From: Rhyacophila brunnea
Lineage: Eukaryota > Arthropoda > Insecta > Trichoptera > Rhyacophilidae
Direction: 5' to 3'
NCBI GenBank assembly: GCA_022495005.1
Contig: JAGYXB010000447.1
Span: 62,001-126,000 of the forward strand
DNA length: 64,000 bases
Below are positions 51,686-64,000 of this stretch, piece after piece. Position numbers and translations under genes: made by a program. The notes beneath the pieces were generated by a model that did not search any database, was not told the DNA's origin, and saw only the letters and a list, made by a program, of their open reading frames with translations. Every line of letters starts with the position of its first letter. Within the stretch, counting starts at the first letter, position 1.

Positions 51686-53699
51686 AGGCTTAGTTTATTG
51701 CAATCGGTAGGACAGAGGGTCCATGTCTCAGCCTTTCTTAGTTGGGGGTAGCCACAACCCACTTAAGTTATTATACCTATGATGATGCTAACAGTACAAG
51801 TAAACTTTTCAGACAAGTTTTCTATCCATCATCATATGCATTGCATAGATACCTACTATAGTTATCGCTCGGAAAAGTGAAAACCAATTTTCTACCCTTG
51901 TCATTTCTTAAAAAGTTATTCCGGTATTTTGAAAAGGCCGAAGCGGTTTCCGATAGTCATTTTGATAATGGCTGTTCGCAATGTAGTTTTCAGTGAAAAG
52001 GTTATGGTGGGTTTTGTCTGCAGTACATAATTTAACCAAATAAGAGAGAAAGTTTATTATGGGATAAAGTAAACAATTAACGGTGTTTTAGACGAGGTAA
52101 GTTTTTAGATAACGATGTAATTAGCAGTAAATTGCGTAGAAGCGACCCCATTTAATTAACTTTAAATAAAAAAAATCTAACTCTACTTAAATAATAGTAT
52201 ATTGTCAGTGTCTATGTTGCTTTTCCATTTATATTGAAAAGAACAGGTGAGTGTGTCGAGAAAAATACTGGGTTATTTTTTAATCAATATATTTTATTTA
52301 TTTACATTCAAGAATAACTGGCATACGTTTAATATTACCCAATAACTGTAGTAACTGAAAGGGAAAGCAAAAATAATATTAAGTATAGCATTGATGCGAT
52401 AAGAGGCAAAATTTAATTTTTATAACTCTTCGGGAAATTATATTAATGCATTTATCGCTCCAGAGGTATATATAAAATATCCAAATTTTCTCAATATTAC
52501 GATTAAGTCAAACATAGCATTTTAAAAATAAATTCATTTTTAAAATCACTGTAAATTCAACATGCTCATACTTGGCTTATTACAATGGTTAGAATTGTGA
52601 AATTACCTGAAATATACCTATTTGAATAATTCGATTTTAGTTAATGTGTTTTACTAATTAACCCATATTCGGCTAGTCGGCTTCAAGTTATCGCCGGTTG
52701 TAATATGTGATAAAAATGTTTAATTTATTATTTTAAGATAATTCTTAAAACACCACCAATTTATTTACATATTATTAAAAAGTTAACTATAAATTGAAGT
52801 ACTTCAATATTTGCACAGGGTTTTTTTAATATTGAAATTAAACAACAAAAAATATATAGCATTTTTAGTTAATTCTTGTCAAATTTACTAGATAATTTAA
52901 TCTGGCTGTTGGTCCACTTTTTCTCGTTTTAAATAATATATCTCCATGTTAGCTCATTACGCCAAAATTGTCCAACTATGTGACCAAGGTATTATCTCAA
53001 ATTCCATTAATATTGGCAACCATTTCTTGTCATTTAAATTAATGTTTATTATCCGACCCTGTGTCCTGAAACTTTCTTAGAGTTTTCATATTTTATGTTT
53101 TTTTCGGAACTAAAGAATAATTAAAACAAATTATTTACTAATAGTTTACATTACATACATTCTTAAATATTGTATTTCGTTCATAGAATACACAAAATAA
53201 TCCTTAAGTTTAAATAAAACAATGTACAGTTTGAACAGAATGAACTATCAGAAGTTTCCGATGTCAGTGAAACGTTAAGTACCTAACTGAAATGTTTCTT
53301 GAAACTTTCTTCTAGTTTCCATATTTTACATAATGCACCATGTGCTCTTTCCGGAAGTAAAAGTTTTTGTAAACTACACTGTTTTGATATCCATAAGCAG
53401 TTGCTCCAACAAAATTTAATCCTGTTTCTCGCCAAAGTATTGTGATAATAAACAATTTACTGACGATCGAAAAATAGACGTTTTATTACATTTTTGGAAT
53501 TTTAGAAAAAAAATATCTAAGTAAAAAAATTGTTTTTAATGTTTTTCAAATTAATCTATGTTTAATAAACGGCAGTTTTGCCCAGTGTGGCTTTGATAGC
53601 TATCTTATAAAATATCGGTAATACCAGTTATTTGTTCTCCCAATGTACAAAACTAGTATGCTATTTGTAATCCAGATTCGACGGGCAATAACTATGTTA

Positions 53700-53945
53700 A
53701 ACCAAATTGATTCGGATATTGATATACTCCACCTACATGGAGGATGAGTTCAGGTCAGCGTTGTTTTATAATATCTTAAAATAGGGTATACTAAGCGGAA
53801 AGTTCTTTCGACGTTCTTCTATGTACTTTATAATTTTTGTAATTATAGTTTATAGTCTTTTATACTTTTCATCTAATACTGCTTATATTTGTTTATATTT
53901 TCATGCCATATTGTGATATTCAAATAAATTGGAATTTGAATAATG
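53700..53945 (+). mobile_element. LINE 3' end, second copy
   Basis: Shares TTCGGATATTGATATACTCC, ATGGAGGATGAGTTCAGGTC and GTTGTTTTATAATATCTTAA with 23360-23460, and ends in ATTCAAATAAATTGGAATTTG-like sequence. The two copies are the basis for calling this a dispersed element. Confidence 0.5.
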
Positions 53946-54494
53946 GAAATTTTATTATTCAATCTTGAATCGAAATAAATCGAATAAAAAGAGTTCAGTT
54001 TGAAAAATAAATGTTTTAATTTAAATTCAGTACCTATTTTATTTATCAAATACTTGAATAAGTTGTTTTTAATTAGTTAGTCAAATAACATAATTAATCT
54101 ATGGATGTTAGTAGTTTTGATACTCATCTCCTGAATTATTAGAGATGTCAGAATTACTTTCGGAAGCATTATATCATACGGGCATAAATGATCCTTCTTC
54201 TTTATCAGAAGTTGGTTATGAATAGTTAGTTATATGACAATGTGAAAGAACACAATGTAAGTACCATTATTTCAGAAGAGCGGGTAGGTACATATGTTAT
54301 GAATGGATGCGGCTATGGAGTGTGACAGTCAAACAACAAGGCATGTTTCATTTTTGTTATTCATTAAAAAAGTTAACATACAATAAAAATATATATAAAT
54401 ATAAACGAAACATTAACAATATGGTACGTAATACGATGAACTTAAAGAATTATAAGTAATATGAAACTAAAGTTACGACTGTAATATATTATAA

Positions 54495-54870
54495 TGTCTC
54501 TCGTGAGACCTACGCCATGCTTACATATGGGACCAAGATAATATGGACCTGTGCTCTGCCAAATCTCAGAAACTGCCAGTGCTTAGACGCAGGACAGACA
54601 CTTGGGCCAATCTGTGAAAATGTATTTTACGATGGCGTTGATTTAATGATATACTTATTGTTACGTATAGTGTGTACGCTGAGGTGGATTTCATAAAAAT
54701 CCATAATGATCCAAAGACTCCGTGGCGCCAAGGCGCTTAACGTTGAATGAGTAAAAATGAGATCTAGATTCTCTTCAAGTCCAACTGGCGTTCCATGGTA
54801 AGGACGAAGAGATGGTGGAAAGTTATGTCAAAGGCAGCTGGGGCTCACATCGATTTGTAGTACCGCTAAT
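54495..54870 (+). mobile_element. RTE-type LINE polymerase remnant
   Basis: In shifting frames the + strand gives YAMLTYGTKI (family: V-L-TYG-x-E-x-W), then IQRLRGAKAL (family: IQRLRW), then RWWKVMSKAAGAHIDL (family: R-x-RW-x-x-x-V-x-x-AAG). Order and spacing match the C-terminal third of a non-LTR polymerase. Several stops and frameshifts occur. Confidence 0.65.
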
Positions 54871-57569
54871 AATACTAGTATGAAACAATGTGATGATATT
54901 GTATGAGTATTTTATGAGGTGTATATCGTATGAAGTAAAAGTTGTAAACTTAATATATTATATGAAACGAAAAACACGAAAGTATTGTTATTAAACAACT
55001 CATCTTTTATTATGATGAAAAAATACTTTGCCGGAAAATTCCAAGATAGAGTTTGCCACGTTATAGAATAATATCTTATACATATTATATGACAAGCATT
55101 ATCTTTGGAAAAACAATTTTACAAGTAATAAGATCAAAATACAGCTAAGAAAATTTCTGTGCGAGAAAATAAGAATAAATTCTTTTTGTAATAATACCTT
55201 CAATGTTATGTTAAGATGCCTCGTATTTTCTTACTGATAATATGATTCTTTGTTTTCACAATAATCTTTCGATTTCAAACTGTTGCCTTTTGTTTTCACG
55301 GCATTTCAGTTTATTTCGGGAGTAATATTATAAGAAATACAATGCCATTTCCTGCCAAAATATAGCCTCAGGTACCTATATTGAAGAGATCGTCAAATAA
55401 ATATATTAGGTAGGTATTTATTAAAAAATATTTATGGATTGACACGGGTTATATATTTTGCGTTAATATATTTTATTAAATTACATAATTAGAAATACAA
55501 TAAATATAATAAGGAAAACATGAGAAATAAAAACAAGCATAATAATATGACATATTTTAATTATAAAAATATACTAGGTATATAATTGTGATTTTAGGAA
55601 AGTAACCAATGGAAATAAGTGCCCATTTAATAATACATTAAGTTAGATAAAATCCGTTCGTACTACATATTATTTTATTTTTTACAATTTCAAAATTCCG
55701 TATGCATGTTAAACAGACCCAATTTTAAAAGGTAATGTTATTAACGATTCTCTATGCTATTAATTTGGTATATGAACTGTATTTAAAGAAACATTGAAAA
55801 CTAATGTGAAAAACTGCACGGTTACAATTCCCGTCACTTAGATTTGGAAACAGGCATTTTATCCAATACACTACTAACTGTGCATTAACTTAACTAACAT
55901 TAGTGTGTATTAAGTTGCGGTATATGTGCACCTTTTTGCTGTCGATATTTAAAATGTGAAATCAATAGTTTGTCAATATATATATATACTAAATATGCAT
56001 TATCGAATTATCATAATATTTTAATTCAGATATTCTTATTTTTTTATAGTGATACACCCTAAATTTCATGTTCATCATTGCGACATATCTCCAAGAGATT
56101 GCTCTCATTTATTCACTGTCTTGTCAATGTCGTATATTGTTTAATTTAATGCCTGATTAAAAAACTAAGAGCTACTTATTTTTCCAAACACTTTGATAAG
56201 TTTGAAGCTACTTATATTATGTAACATTTACTATTTAAAATTGGTAATTCAAGTGACTTTTCAGAATATACGGATAAGTCACGTCTGTATTCGGATTTGG
56301 TTAAAAAAATATTATTCCAAAAATATTTTAGGGATTTATAGCTACTTGTTTTATGGACATGGATGTTATGAATGTAATATGTAGATGTTTTTTTTTTTTT
56401 AGATAAAACCTACGTTAGACATAACACATGGAGCCTGTATAAACGTTCCATATACACGGTATAATAAATGCAATTCGTAACATGCGGCTGCTACTGGTTG
56501 CAGCTATACCTAAGCGGTTGTTTCTGTGGTAAATCATTGATTATGATTATGATAATGGTTATACTTACCACGTTCTCACGAGGCGATTTTTCTTGTTCAA
56601 CACTGTGTCGAATGACAGGTGAACGTCAATTGATAAGTGAGAAAGATATTGTCCATATTTTTAGAAAGTTGATCAACTTGCAAGTTGAATATAACGAAGT
56701 TCAACAAAGGCAAGTTAACAAGATGATAACAACTCGCATCAGTACGTCAAACTAATTTATTTCATTTGACGCCATTTTGATTACAACTATCGGTCCAATT
56801 TAGATTACTACGTGGGAACACTACGTTTGATTGATTGTTCAACATTCAACATGTAGTTGAACGACAAAAATCGCTATGTGAGAATACGGCATTACACTAT
56901 TAGATTATTTTATCGACTACACTAAAATTTAGCAAATTTTGAGTATCCATGGTTGAATATTTCACGATTGATGACGGGCATTTTAAACTCATTTATCTAA
57001 CATTGCTTACGATAATGGAGATATTGAAAGCGATATGATTAAAATAATACGCCATTAGTAGAAATAACGCGGATTAGTGAACGACTCGGATATATAGACT
57101 AATTTAAAAAAAAAACTATTAAGTTTAAAAGAGAACTTTTAACTTTGTTATAATACAACGGTCACTCCACAAACTAGTATTTAAGTAAATATATATTTAG
57201 GTTTCCACACCATTATCAAGATTATAAAGTCACTATAATGACATATTATTATATGCTGTACGTTTGTTTCGTACTGAGAATTCTTAAATATGAATTCATA
57301 ATTTTGTGTCAATAATGAAATTTGTCTTAGAACGTGTGCATAAGAACTTCGTTAGAAATTTACACTTTAAGATAGGTATTCAAATTTTTTCGTTAATTTC
57401 TTCAACTTATGCTTATATTTTATATTTCACTCTCTCAACTCTTTGGGGTCTCTTTTTAAAGACGTTTGTATACTTTTAAATGGTAATTTTATTGCAATAC
57501 ATTACATTTAAACCTACCTAGAAACATCATACCTAATATTAAATTCCTAATATTTAAATAAATATCCAT

Positions 57570-57780
57570 GTTGTTTTTTATTTCCCCTGCTACCATTAAC
57601 GGTGTCGATTCACTGCTGGAGCTCCCTTCATTTTTCTCGGCCCCTTGTGTATTCACTAAACTTTTTGATATTGTCTATACAGCGGCCTTAAGGAAATCCC
57701 TATAGTCGTTTAGTGCCTCTTGGGTACCACTATATGATAGCATTTTCCAGCGATTATCAACTTGTCGAGCGAGATATTTA
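57570..57780 (-). pseudogene. Degraded coding segment of unknown origin
   Basis: The minus strand reads KYLARQVDNRWKMLSYSGTQ, continues EALNDYRDFLKAAV, meets one TAG (57675-57677), then goes on in the same frame with VNTQGAEKNEG and a Ser/Glu run. Amino-acid composition is protein-like and the block is GC-richer than its flanks. It may be a transposon-borne gene or a host exon relic. I do not recognise the family. Confidence 0.4.
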
Positions 57781-59683
57781 GTTTATTGACATTTCATAGC
57801 AAGCATAGTGAACCAAGTCCATTCCGGTTATTTTTGAGTAAACTAGGTTCAAACATAATAATTATTTGAGTATTTCTTATTCTGTAAGGGTATGATTTCA
57901 CTTACATATTATTAACTTAAATGTACTCAAAATAACACTTCAGAATTATATATATTGGATTTTGGTTGCGGAATACTACTAACATTTAGATGGTACCTCT
58001 ATATGTATATCTTTAAACACCTTTATCAGCGAACCGTGTTATTTTTAATTAACTATTATATTATACTTTTTTTATTTTTCTCTGGCGTCCGAAGGTCAAA
58101 GTTATACAACGGGATGTAAATTTTTAATACATATTACAGATAACCTATTATTGTCCACCTTAAATAAATTAAATCAATTTATAGAAAAGAGAATGTAATG
58201 AACAATTCGAAACCTTTGTTATAATATGAGTAAATTGTTATGTTTGTCATAAAATTAATTACAGTAGATATATAAATCTAGGTTCTTTGTTTCTTGCGTA
58301 AGAGTCGAAAATATTTAATTTACCTGAAATTAAACTGTCCTTAAGAATGCGTCCCTAGTTAACTCCATAATAAATTGGTTGTATTTATTTAAATGATATA
58401 GCTAGAGAGAGCACGATTACTAGAGAGGCAACCAAATCTACTATTATTGTATGCCTAAGAAATTTGAAAGTATGACTGTCAGGTATAATATGTACCTACT
58501 AATGACTTATTATTATATAAATTTGTAATAGTTCTTCGATATTTCTCACATACAGACAGACAAAAGCAATTAAATTATTTGGTATCATCCAAAAACTATA
58601 AAAACGCAGCCGTATGTTTAGAAAATATTCGGAATACAATATATTATTATTTATATCGATGAAACAATACAGAGCCCTCTATTGACGGCGATTAATAATG
58701 ACTGTATAATAGTTTTAAAATGTTGCTTATTTTTTCAATGAGGTTTTCAATTGGTTTGATTAATTTATTTGATATTTAGCTTATTTTTCGTATATTCGAC
58801 CCTTTAAATTTGATACACGTCATGTGCTAAATCGGTCAAACGGGCTCCAAATACGCATCCCTATATATTAAACAACGTTCTTTAAAAATGTTAAATATAT
58901 ATTTGAAAATAAATGACGCTAACTTTCATCATATTTAGTCAACACTGGTATAATAGGAAATTAGAAGTTCTCATAAATGACCGTGAAGCTTGTTAATACT
59001 TTAAATTTAAAATGTACCATCTTAATTTCGTATTATCGAAAAAAAAATGCATATGCACTGACAAACGAGGATATATTGAAATGATTGCAAGGCTCATGAA
59101 GTGGTGTTTTTATTAAAGATTTTATGACGTGGACGTATTTACCAAATTATATTTACTTTAATATCAATGCGACAAGTTTAAAATAAGCGCGTAGAGGTAA
59201 AAGTATAAAAAACAATTTCAATATTATTGTCTACGTGGACTGGGATTTAGACCCCATATTCTTATTGGAAACCTTGGTTTTATTTTATAACTTCGTGTAT
59301 AATAATAATATGTATTATATTCTCTACGGCCATAACTGTTTTTCACCTTCACTAAATGGGACATGGCCAAAGATCACTTTTACGTGTAAAAGCGTTCTCA
59401 TTTGGAATTTCCCAAGACGAAGATTTTAATGTGGCCTGTCTTTCGGGATGGATGAGGTTTACTATGGCAGGTATGCTTAAGTTGTAAGCAGAGTCGCTTT
59501 AAGGTACACACACCTGTATGTTTAAATTATGATAGGAATCTTGTTGCTAGTTGACTTTAAATGGATACTAGCGTCAATAGCGTTCAATACCTCATTTAAG
59601 CTCATATCTTGTGAATATCTAAAAGTGTTATAATGTATGTAATATATTGACCAATTATCATCATATAGTAATTTATAGGTGTA

Positions 59684-59810
59684 CATGCTTAAGGACCTCC
59701 GCGGGTGTTACGAGTGCAGCTCCACCGAACTGTTCCAGGTAGCAGCTGATAGAGCAAAGAACGTTCTCATAGTGGCTGATCTCCGTTAGGGGATGGCACG
59801 ATAATAAGAA
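59684..59810 (+). mobile_element. LINE ORF2 extreme C-terminus
   Basis: One frame reads ELFQVAADRAKN and IVADLR before a stop. A +1 frame then gives RGWHDNKK. This matches the ending A-x-DR-x-KW-R-x-IVADLRR-x-WHDN of a LINE group seen in insects. The frameshift near 59767 and the TAG show decay. Confidence 0.55.
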
Positions 59811-60019
59811 AATCTTATTATAATACTACGAATTCGAAGTTATAAAAATGAAAATTTAGGATATGCTCTAGCTGTGAAATAATCAGTAATCCACTGGCGA
59901 CTAATAGCGTGTGGCCATTCAATGCGCGATAACGCTATTCTTTATTATTTTTGTGTTCTTTTGCTTTCTTTTTCGAGTGGAAGCATAGAGTTTTAACGTC
60001 GTGCTTTTGATAATTTTAT

Positions 60020-60263
60020 TATTAATTACATTGTTGTTTAATTTAATAAAACGCAATTTTTTTGTGGTACTTATTCCACTTTTATAAATAAATTAGAACG
60101 GGTTTCGTCCGCCTCAGAGTGAAAATGTCCCTCAGAGGCGGATGAAACCGGTCCTAATTTATTGATTAAAAGTGGAATAAGTACTACAAAAAATTGCGTT
60201 TTATTAAATTAAACAACAATACAATGCAGTTAAACCATGAATTGACAGTTGACAAAATAAAAG
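60020..60263. mobile_element. Large palindromic foldback element, copy 2
   Basis: Arms 60031-60118 and 60130-60219 are inverted copies around a short AT-rich loop. The arm sequence is that of copy 1 at 21328-21560. The right side extends with CAATGCAGTTAAACCATGAA and TTGACAGTTGAC, which matches the inverted left flank of copy 1. The copies are therefore in opposite orientation, each truncated on the other side. Non-coding. Confidence 0.85.
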
Positions 60264-61552
60264 ATATTAATTACATGTGTGTAGTCTGTGCTTTAGCAAG
60301 CGTGACAGATGAAATGGGAGGAGTTTTGAGAAAAGCTCTCCAGAACTAAAAGAGATTGCTTGAAACTTGCAATAATACAATTTAATTTAGTTTCTAAATG
60401 AACTAAAAAACAAAATAGCTATCTAAATCAATAGTTAAATAAATAGTATACCTAGAAGGTATACAAAACAGACAATTCTCGGCTTAATTTGTTCGATATT
60501 TTGACTGAAACTTTCAATTTTTTGTAGGCGATGGTTTATAAAATATATTTATATTATTATATAAATTTAATACATGATTTATTTTTGTATTAATAAGTTA
60601 GTGTCTTATAATATCAGTAAAATGCAATTTAAATCTCTTTTTGACTTGCTTGTAAGTACGTTAGCAATTACCAGTAAGTACTTCCATATCATTAAAACCA
60701 TATAAACTAGATTACAAACATCTTCTTTAAATTTTGTATCTGAATTAGTATTTATAAAAACCGCTCGTTCAATTAGCTGCCCGCATACATAGCAAACTTT
60801 GCCCATAAATTCCGAACGTCTCTGTTTTTTGAGTCGTATTGTTAGGTTACCGCATTGCTTTCATTGATTTGAATGCTAATTCCGAAGCATTCTGTCACCG
60901 CAATAAATTTTCCAGAACGGAAACAGTGGGAGAAACGAAAAGCACTTTAGGCGAGCTTTTCGAATAGATAGAACGATGATATTAATTTTTATGGTCGTGC
61001 TAACAAAGGTGAAGGAAATTTGCAATTTGCGGAATGTATTTTGGGTCGGCATTCTAATGAAGCGAAATGTCATTTTTAACATCCACCTGTCTAATGAGAT
61101 TTTTAATGGTAATTTACGCAAACTTGTTTAATGACAATTAATAATATTATTAATTAGATACATTTTTTATCATACCTATATTATAAAAAGGTAACTACTA
61201 GGCATATAAATACGGCATAACTATTATTGAATTATATTAAACAAAAAACACAGTATTGATTCGTAACTAGGGAAGTCATACTATCGAAAGAAAAATACAT
61301 AGTACCGGTATCGGCATTGGAAGAAAGTATTGATATTTTTTTGACGGCCCTAAACGTGTCACGCTTTTTTGTGTGTTTTTTTTTCATTTTGTCACTACAA
61401 CACGTCATGACGACCCAATTACAGTAGTGAGTAGTGAAACAATCTGAAAAATACCCATGCTTTGAGAAAATTACATCGATCAAATCCGGTGTCACTGGAT
61501 GAGATACTAGTTTATTATTATTGAAATACAAGAATCACTTAACTTGCAACCA

Positions 61553-61670
61553 GCGTTGCCAATTTAGCGTTTATTTTGTCATACCTAACATTTTTAAATA
61601 GGCGTGTATCTTTTAAAATAAATTTACATTTGGCGTATTGCGTTAAATTTAGCATTTTTGGTACCCCACA
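61553..61670 (+). mobile_element. hAT-like end, related to 43149-43612
   Basis: CAGCGTTGCCAATTTAGCG begins the segment, and TTTGGCGTATTGCGTTAAAT lies 80 bp in. Both are shared with the right part of 43149-43612 in inverse orientation. The other end was not found, so this is a partial copy. Confidence 0.5.
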
Positions 61671-61920
61671 TAGCTTAAAACTTTTTATAAAAGGCTAGAA
61701 TATTATACCAGACTTGTTTGATAATCATCATGCTGGCCTTTTGTACAATATAATCTTATCAATAAAATAAATGTTATTTACAAGAACTACAATATTAACT
61801 TTACTAATGACAATATTTCTTAATTAGATTATTTTTTAGATATATTACTTATCAATTAGCTGTGAAATAATAAATTCTTCTCCAATCTTGGTTCTCATAA
61901 AAACAATATTAATTGTTTTA

Positions 61921-61938
61921 TAATAATAATAATAATAA
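61921..61938. repeat. (TAA)n microsatellite
   Basis: Run of about six TAA/ATA units. A (GAT)n run of about five units is at 36173-36188. Confidence 0.7.
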
Positions 61939-62109
61939 AAGGTCATTTCAAATCTAGTTTTTTTCTTGTATTTATTGCATTATTGTTTTATTGCTCTACC
62001 TGGCATGTTTTTTGGTAGTTGACTACTCACTGCTTGCTACTCCCTATTAGATTTTTCAGACCAGATCTCTCTATTTATTTTCACATAATTCTCGTATATT
62101 ATGTTATAT

Positions 62110-62470
62110 TCGTATAGAGAACGTCCAGAAGAAATTTCTTCGATGTCTTTATTTGAAGACATTTAATTATTTTCCTTTCAATAATTCGCCAAACTATTAC
62201 TTTCCGGCTGCCTTTATATAATGCATGCTAACTTTTCACTCTATTGAATCTCATAGATCACTTCTGCTCTTGAGAAATCACGAGAGATGGTTTCCTATCC
62301 TGGCATCTTAAATAATTCAAATATATGTGCTTGTCAATTACCTTCGTGGTCGCGCAGTCTGAACTGTGTCCTCGTGTCTAAACTATCAGGAATCATTAAC
62401 GTCAATGCGCTCCCCAAAGATATAAGTAGACATTTTCAGTGATGTGCTGTAAATTCTGTTGTTGAAATTT
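62110..62470 (+). mobile_element. Jockey/CR1-like LINE reverse-transcriptase tail
   Basis: Reads IENVQKKFLRCLYLKTFNYF, then after a TAA and frame changes SIESHRSLLLL, LNNSNIC and INVNALPKDISRHFQ. This is the common tail I-E-x-VQ-x-(R/K)F, LE-x-R-R, then a late hydrophilic segment. An old copy without the catalytic region. Confidence 0.6.
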
Positions 62471-64000
62471 AATTTTACCGTATAAACTTGTTTATGTTTG
62501 TTTTTAATTTTTTCTTCTTCCCTCTTGTGAGGGTAATATTAAATTTGTTCTAATATAAATCTCATATTGTGAACGTCCTGAATTTAGATTTATTATGCTG
62601 ACAATGTTTGTTTTCTTAAATAAATATTTTTAAAGGCGTTCCTGTTGTATTCACGTTATATTTTTTTCGTATTTGATGCACATAAAATTCAAGCATCTAC
62701 AATACAAGAATATTAAGTATCGTAATACCTTGCTTAAGTAAGTTCATTTCTGTAGGTGATGTTGAAATAAATCCTATATACTTATTGTGTTGTTTCAAAA
62801 GCTATTTTCGTAATAAGCTTACATTTTTAATACTCTAATAATGTATGTAGGTACTGTGGACTTATACATAATAATATTACTTAATGATAATCACATTTTA
62901 CTAAATTTTATTATTGACTGTATTTTACCTTTTATTTGTGAAACCGATGACTCATTAAGATCAAAATCATGTCTAAATAAAACACTGAAAACATATTATG
63001 TAATAAAAACTACCGGAATACAAGGAAAATACATAAGAAATTTGATACGTAAGTAAATTAGAAATACTATCATAACGTATAATATTTATTTACATAACAT
63101 TTTGAATGATTCAAAATTAGGTTAGATCGTAAAATTTAAGTCGTACTTACACATTATTTGATGATAATGACAGTGTTATCGGATATTTGATACCAATAAA
63201 CTATTAATTTAATGTTTTTATTGATTTTATTAAAATTGGAACATAAGGTACCGTCTCCAATTTTTCACAAACAATGCGTAATTTTTTGATTCCAACGTTA
63301 TATGGCCATCTCTTGCGGGATGTACAATTTGATTAATTTCTTGAAATATCTCTACCTACCTTCAAAAGCTTTGATTTAATAATAATGGTGTATCATTGAT
63401 CAATGTGAATAATAGATTATACGGAGAAATCATCAAATAATTCAATACGCCAACGTCGCAGGACTGTCATAAATAATAATATGCCATTGGTAATATTAAA
63501 TTAAATTTAATTACTCAATAAAGTTTTTCCCTATAATATAAATATACAATTTATAAATAAATATCAGTTTTCCATATAAAACATGTCTGTTCAACCTTTT
63601 AACTTTGCTGGAAACATTATTAGAAGCCTGCGGATGGACAGGTCTGATGTGAAGTTTAATAATACGAAACAATTCGTAATGAAATAAACAATGGAATATT
63701 ATAACTTTTAAAAGATCAGAAATCTCAACATATCCCATCAGTTTATTTATAGAATTTTATATTATGTAGGAGAACTGTACCGATTATGGGACACGTTTCT
63801 AATACTGGATACTTGATTTAATGTAAAAGTAGACAGTGTCATACAGCAAATACTTTATAAAACAGCTGCTTTTAGGTAACTAGCATACCTTGGGAAAAAA
63901 TGGTTCCTTATATTGAATAGTGACTATTGCTTAAAAATTACTGGGTGTTCAATGTTTCCCGCAATTTAATGCATTTTAAAAATTGCTACAAATCTAAGCT

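Larger units (their letters stand above)
46942..64000. other. Region downstream of exon 5: intron or 3' flank
   Basis: The C-terminal lipase exon (expected to begin in phase 1 and to carry a Trp-Asn-Asn motif) was looked for here and not found. The region may be a further long intron. It holds SINEs, two foldback elements, several LINE remnants and the minus-strand candidate exon at 51155-51263. Stretches such as 47.1-48.8, 49.5-50.9, 51.8-53.6, 55.0-57.5, 57.8-59.6, 60.3-61.5 and 62.5-64.0 kb show no feature I can support. Confidence 0.55.

Noticed and set aside
56468..56755. 95-codon open frame
   Set aside because: No recognisable domain, and no splice borders that would place it in a gene. 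An Ile/Met repeat results from a GAT/ATT-rich run.
61232..61531. 99-codon minus-strand frame
   Set aside because: No family motif, and it includes low-complexity lysine codons. Probably chance.
1..64000. CRISPR arrays, operons, or a novel defence or biosynthetic cluster
   Set aside because: No regularly spaced repeats with unique spacers and no clustered intronless genes. All signals fit a eukaryotic intron-rich locus with transposon debris.

Overview
The window looks like AT-rich nuclear DNA of an insect, probably a lepidopteran or another arthropod with large introns. The reasons are spliced coding blocks with GT-AG borders, a short interstitial run of the insect telomere unit TTAGG, several tRNA-derived SINE families, degraded non-LTR retrotransposons, hAT remnants and many small inverted-repeat elements. 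Nothing bacterial (operons, ribosome binding sites, CRISPR) is visible. The species call is an inference.

One host gene is clear. On the + strand, five exons (5426-5720, 24749-24918, 29205-29421, 29651-29799, 46773-46941) join in phase without a stop. They encode about 333 residues of a phospholipase B1-like GDSL/SGNH lipase. The three catalytic positions fall in different exons: Ser of GDSL in exon 1, the GAND block in exon 3, and Asp-x-x-His in exon 5. The signal-peptide start exon and the short C-terminal exon (normally with a W-N-N motif) were not found. They probably lie outside the window or are too short to see. Introns are about 19.0 kb, 4.3 kb, 229 bp and 17.0 kb.

The rest is intron and flank, filled with old repeats. 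Region by region: 1-5425 holds a SINE and an antisense LINE scrap. Intron 1 (5721-24748) holds a hAT remnant, six or more TIR/foldback elements, SINEs, LINE scraps, a TTAGG tract and a large palindromic element. Intron 2 (24919-29204) holds a foldback element and a TIR element with a SINE nested inside it. Intron 4 (29800-46772) holds SINEs, a hAT transposase tail, LINE tails and a hAT-like non-autonomous element. The right flank (46942-64000) holds three SINEs, two foldback elements, five LINE remnants and a second copy of the palindromic element of intron 1.

Two minus-strand blocks (51155-51263 and 42315-42478) have splice-like borders and compatible phase. They could be exons of an unrecognised antisense gene overlapping the lipase gene. 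This is the most speculative host-gene observation. I found no new enzymatic or defence system. The best leads are the antisense exon pair, the altered block II of the lipase, and the inverted-repeat families.
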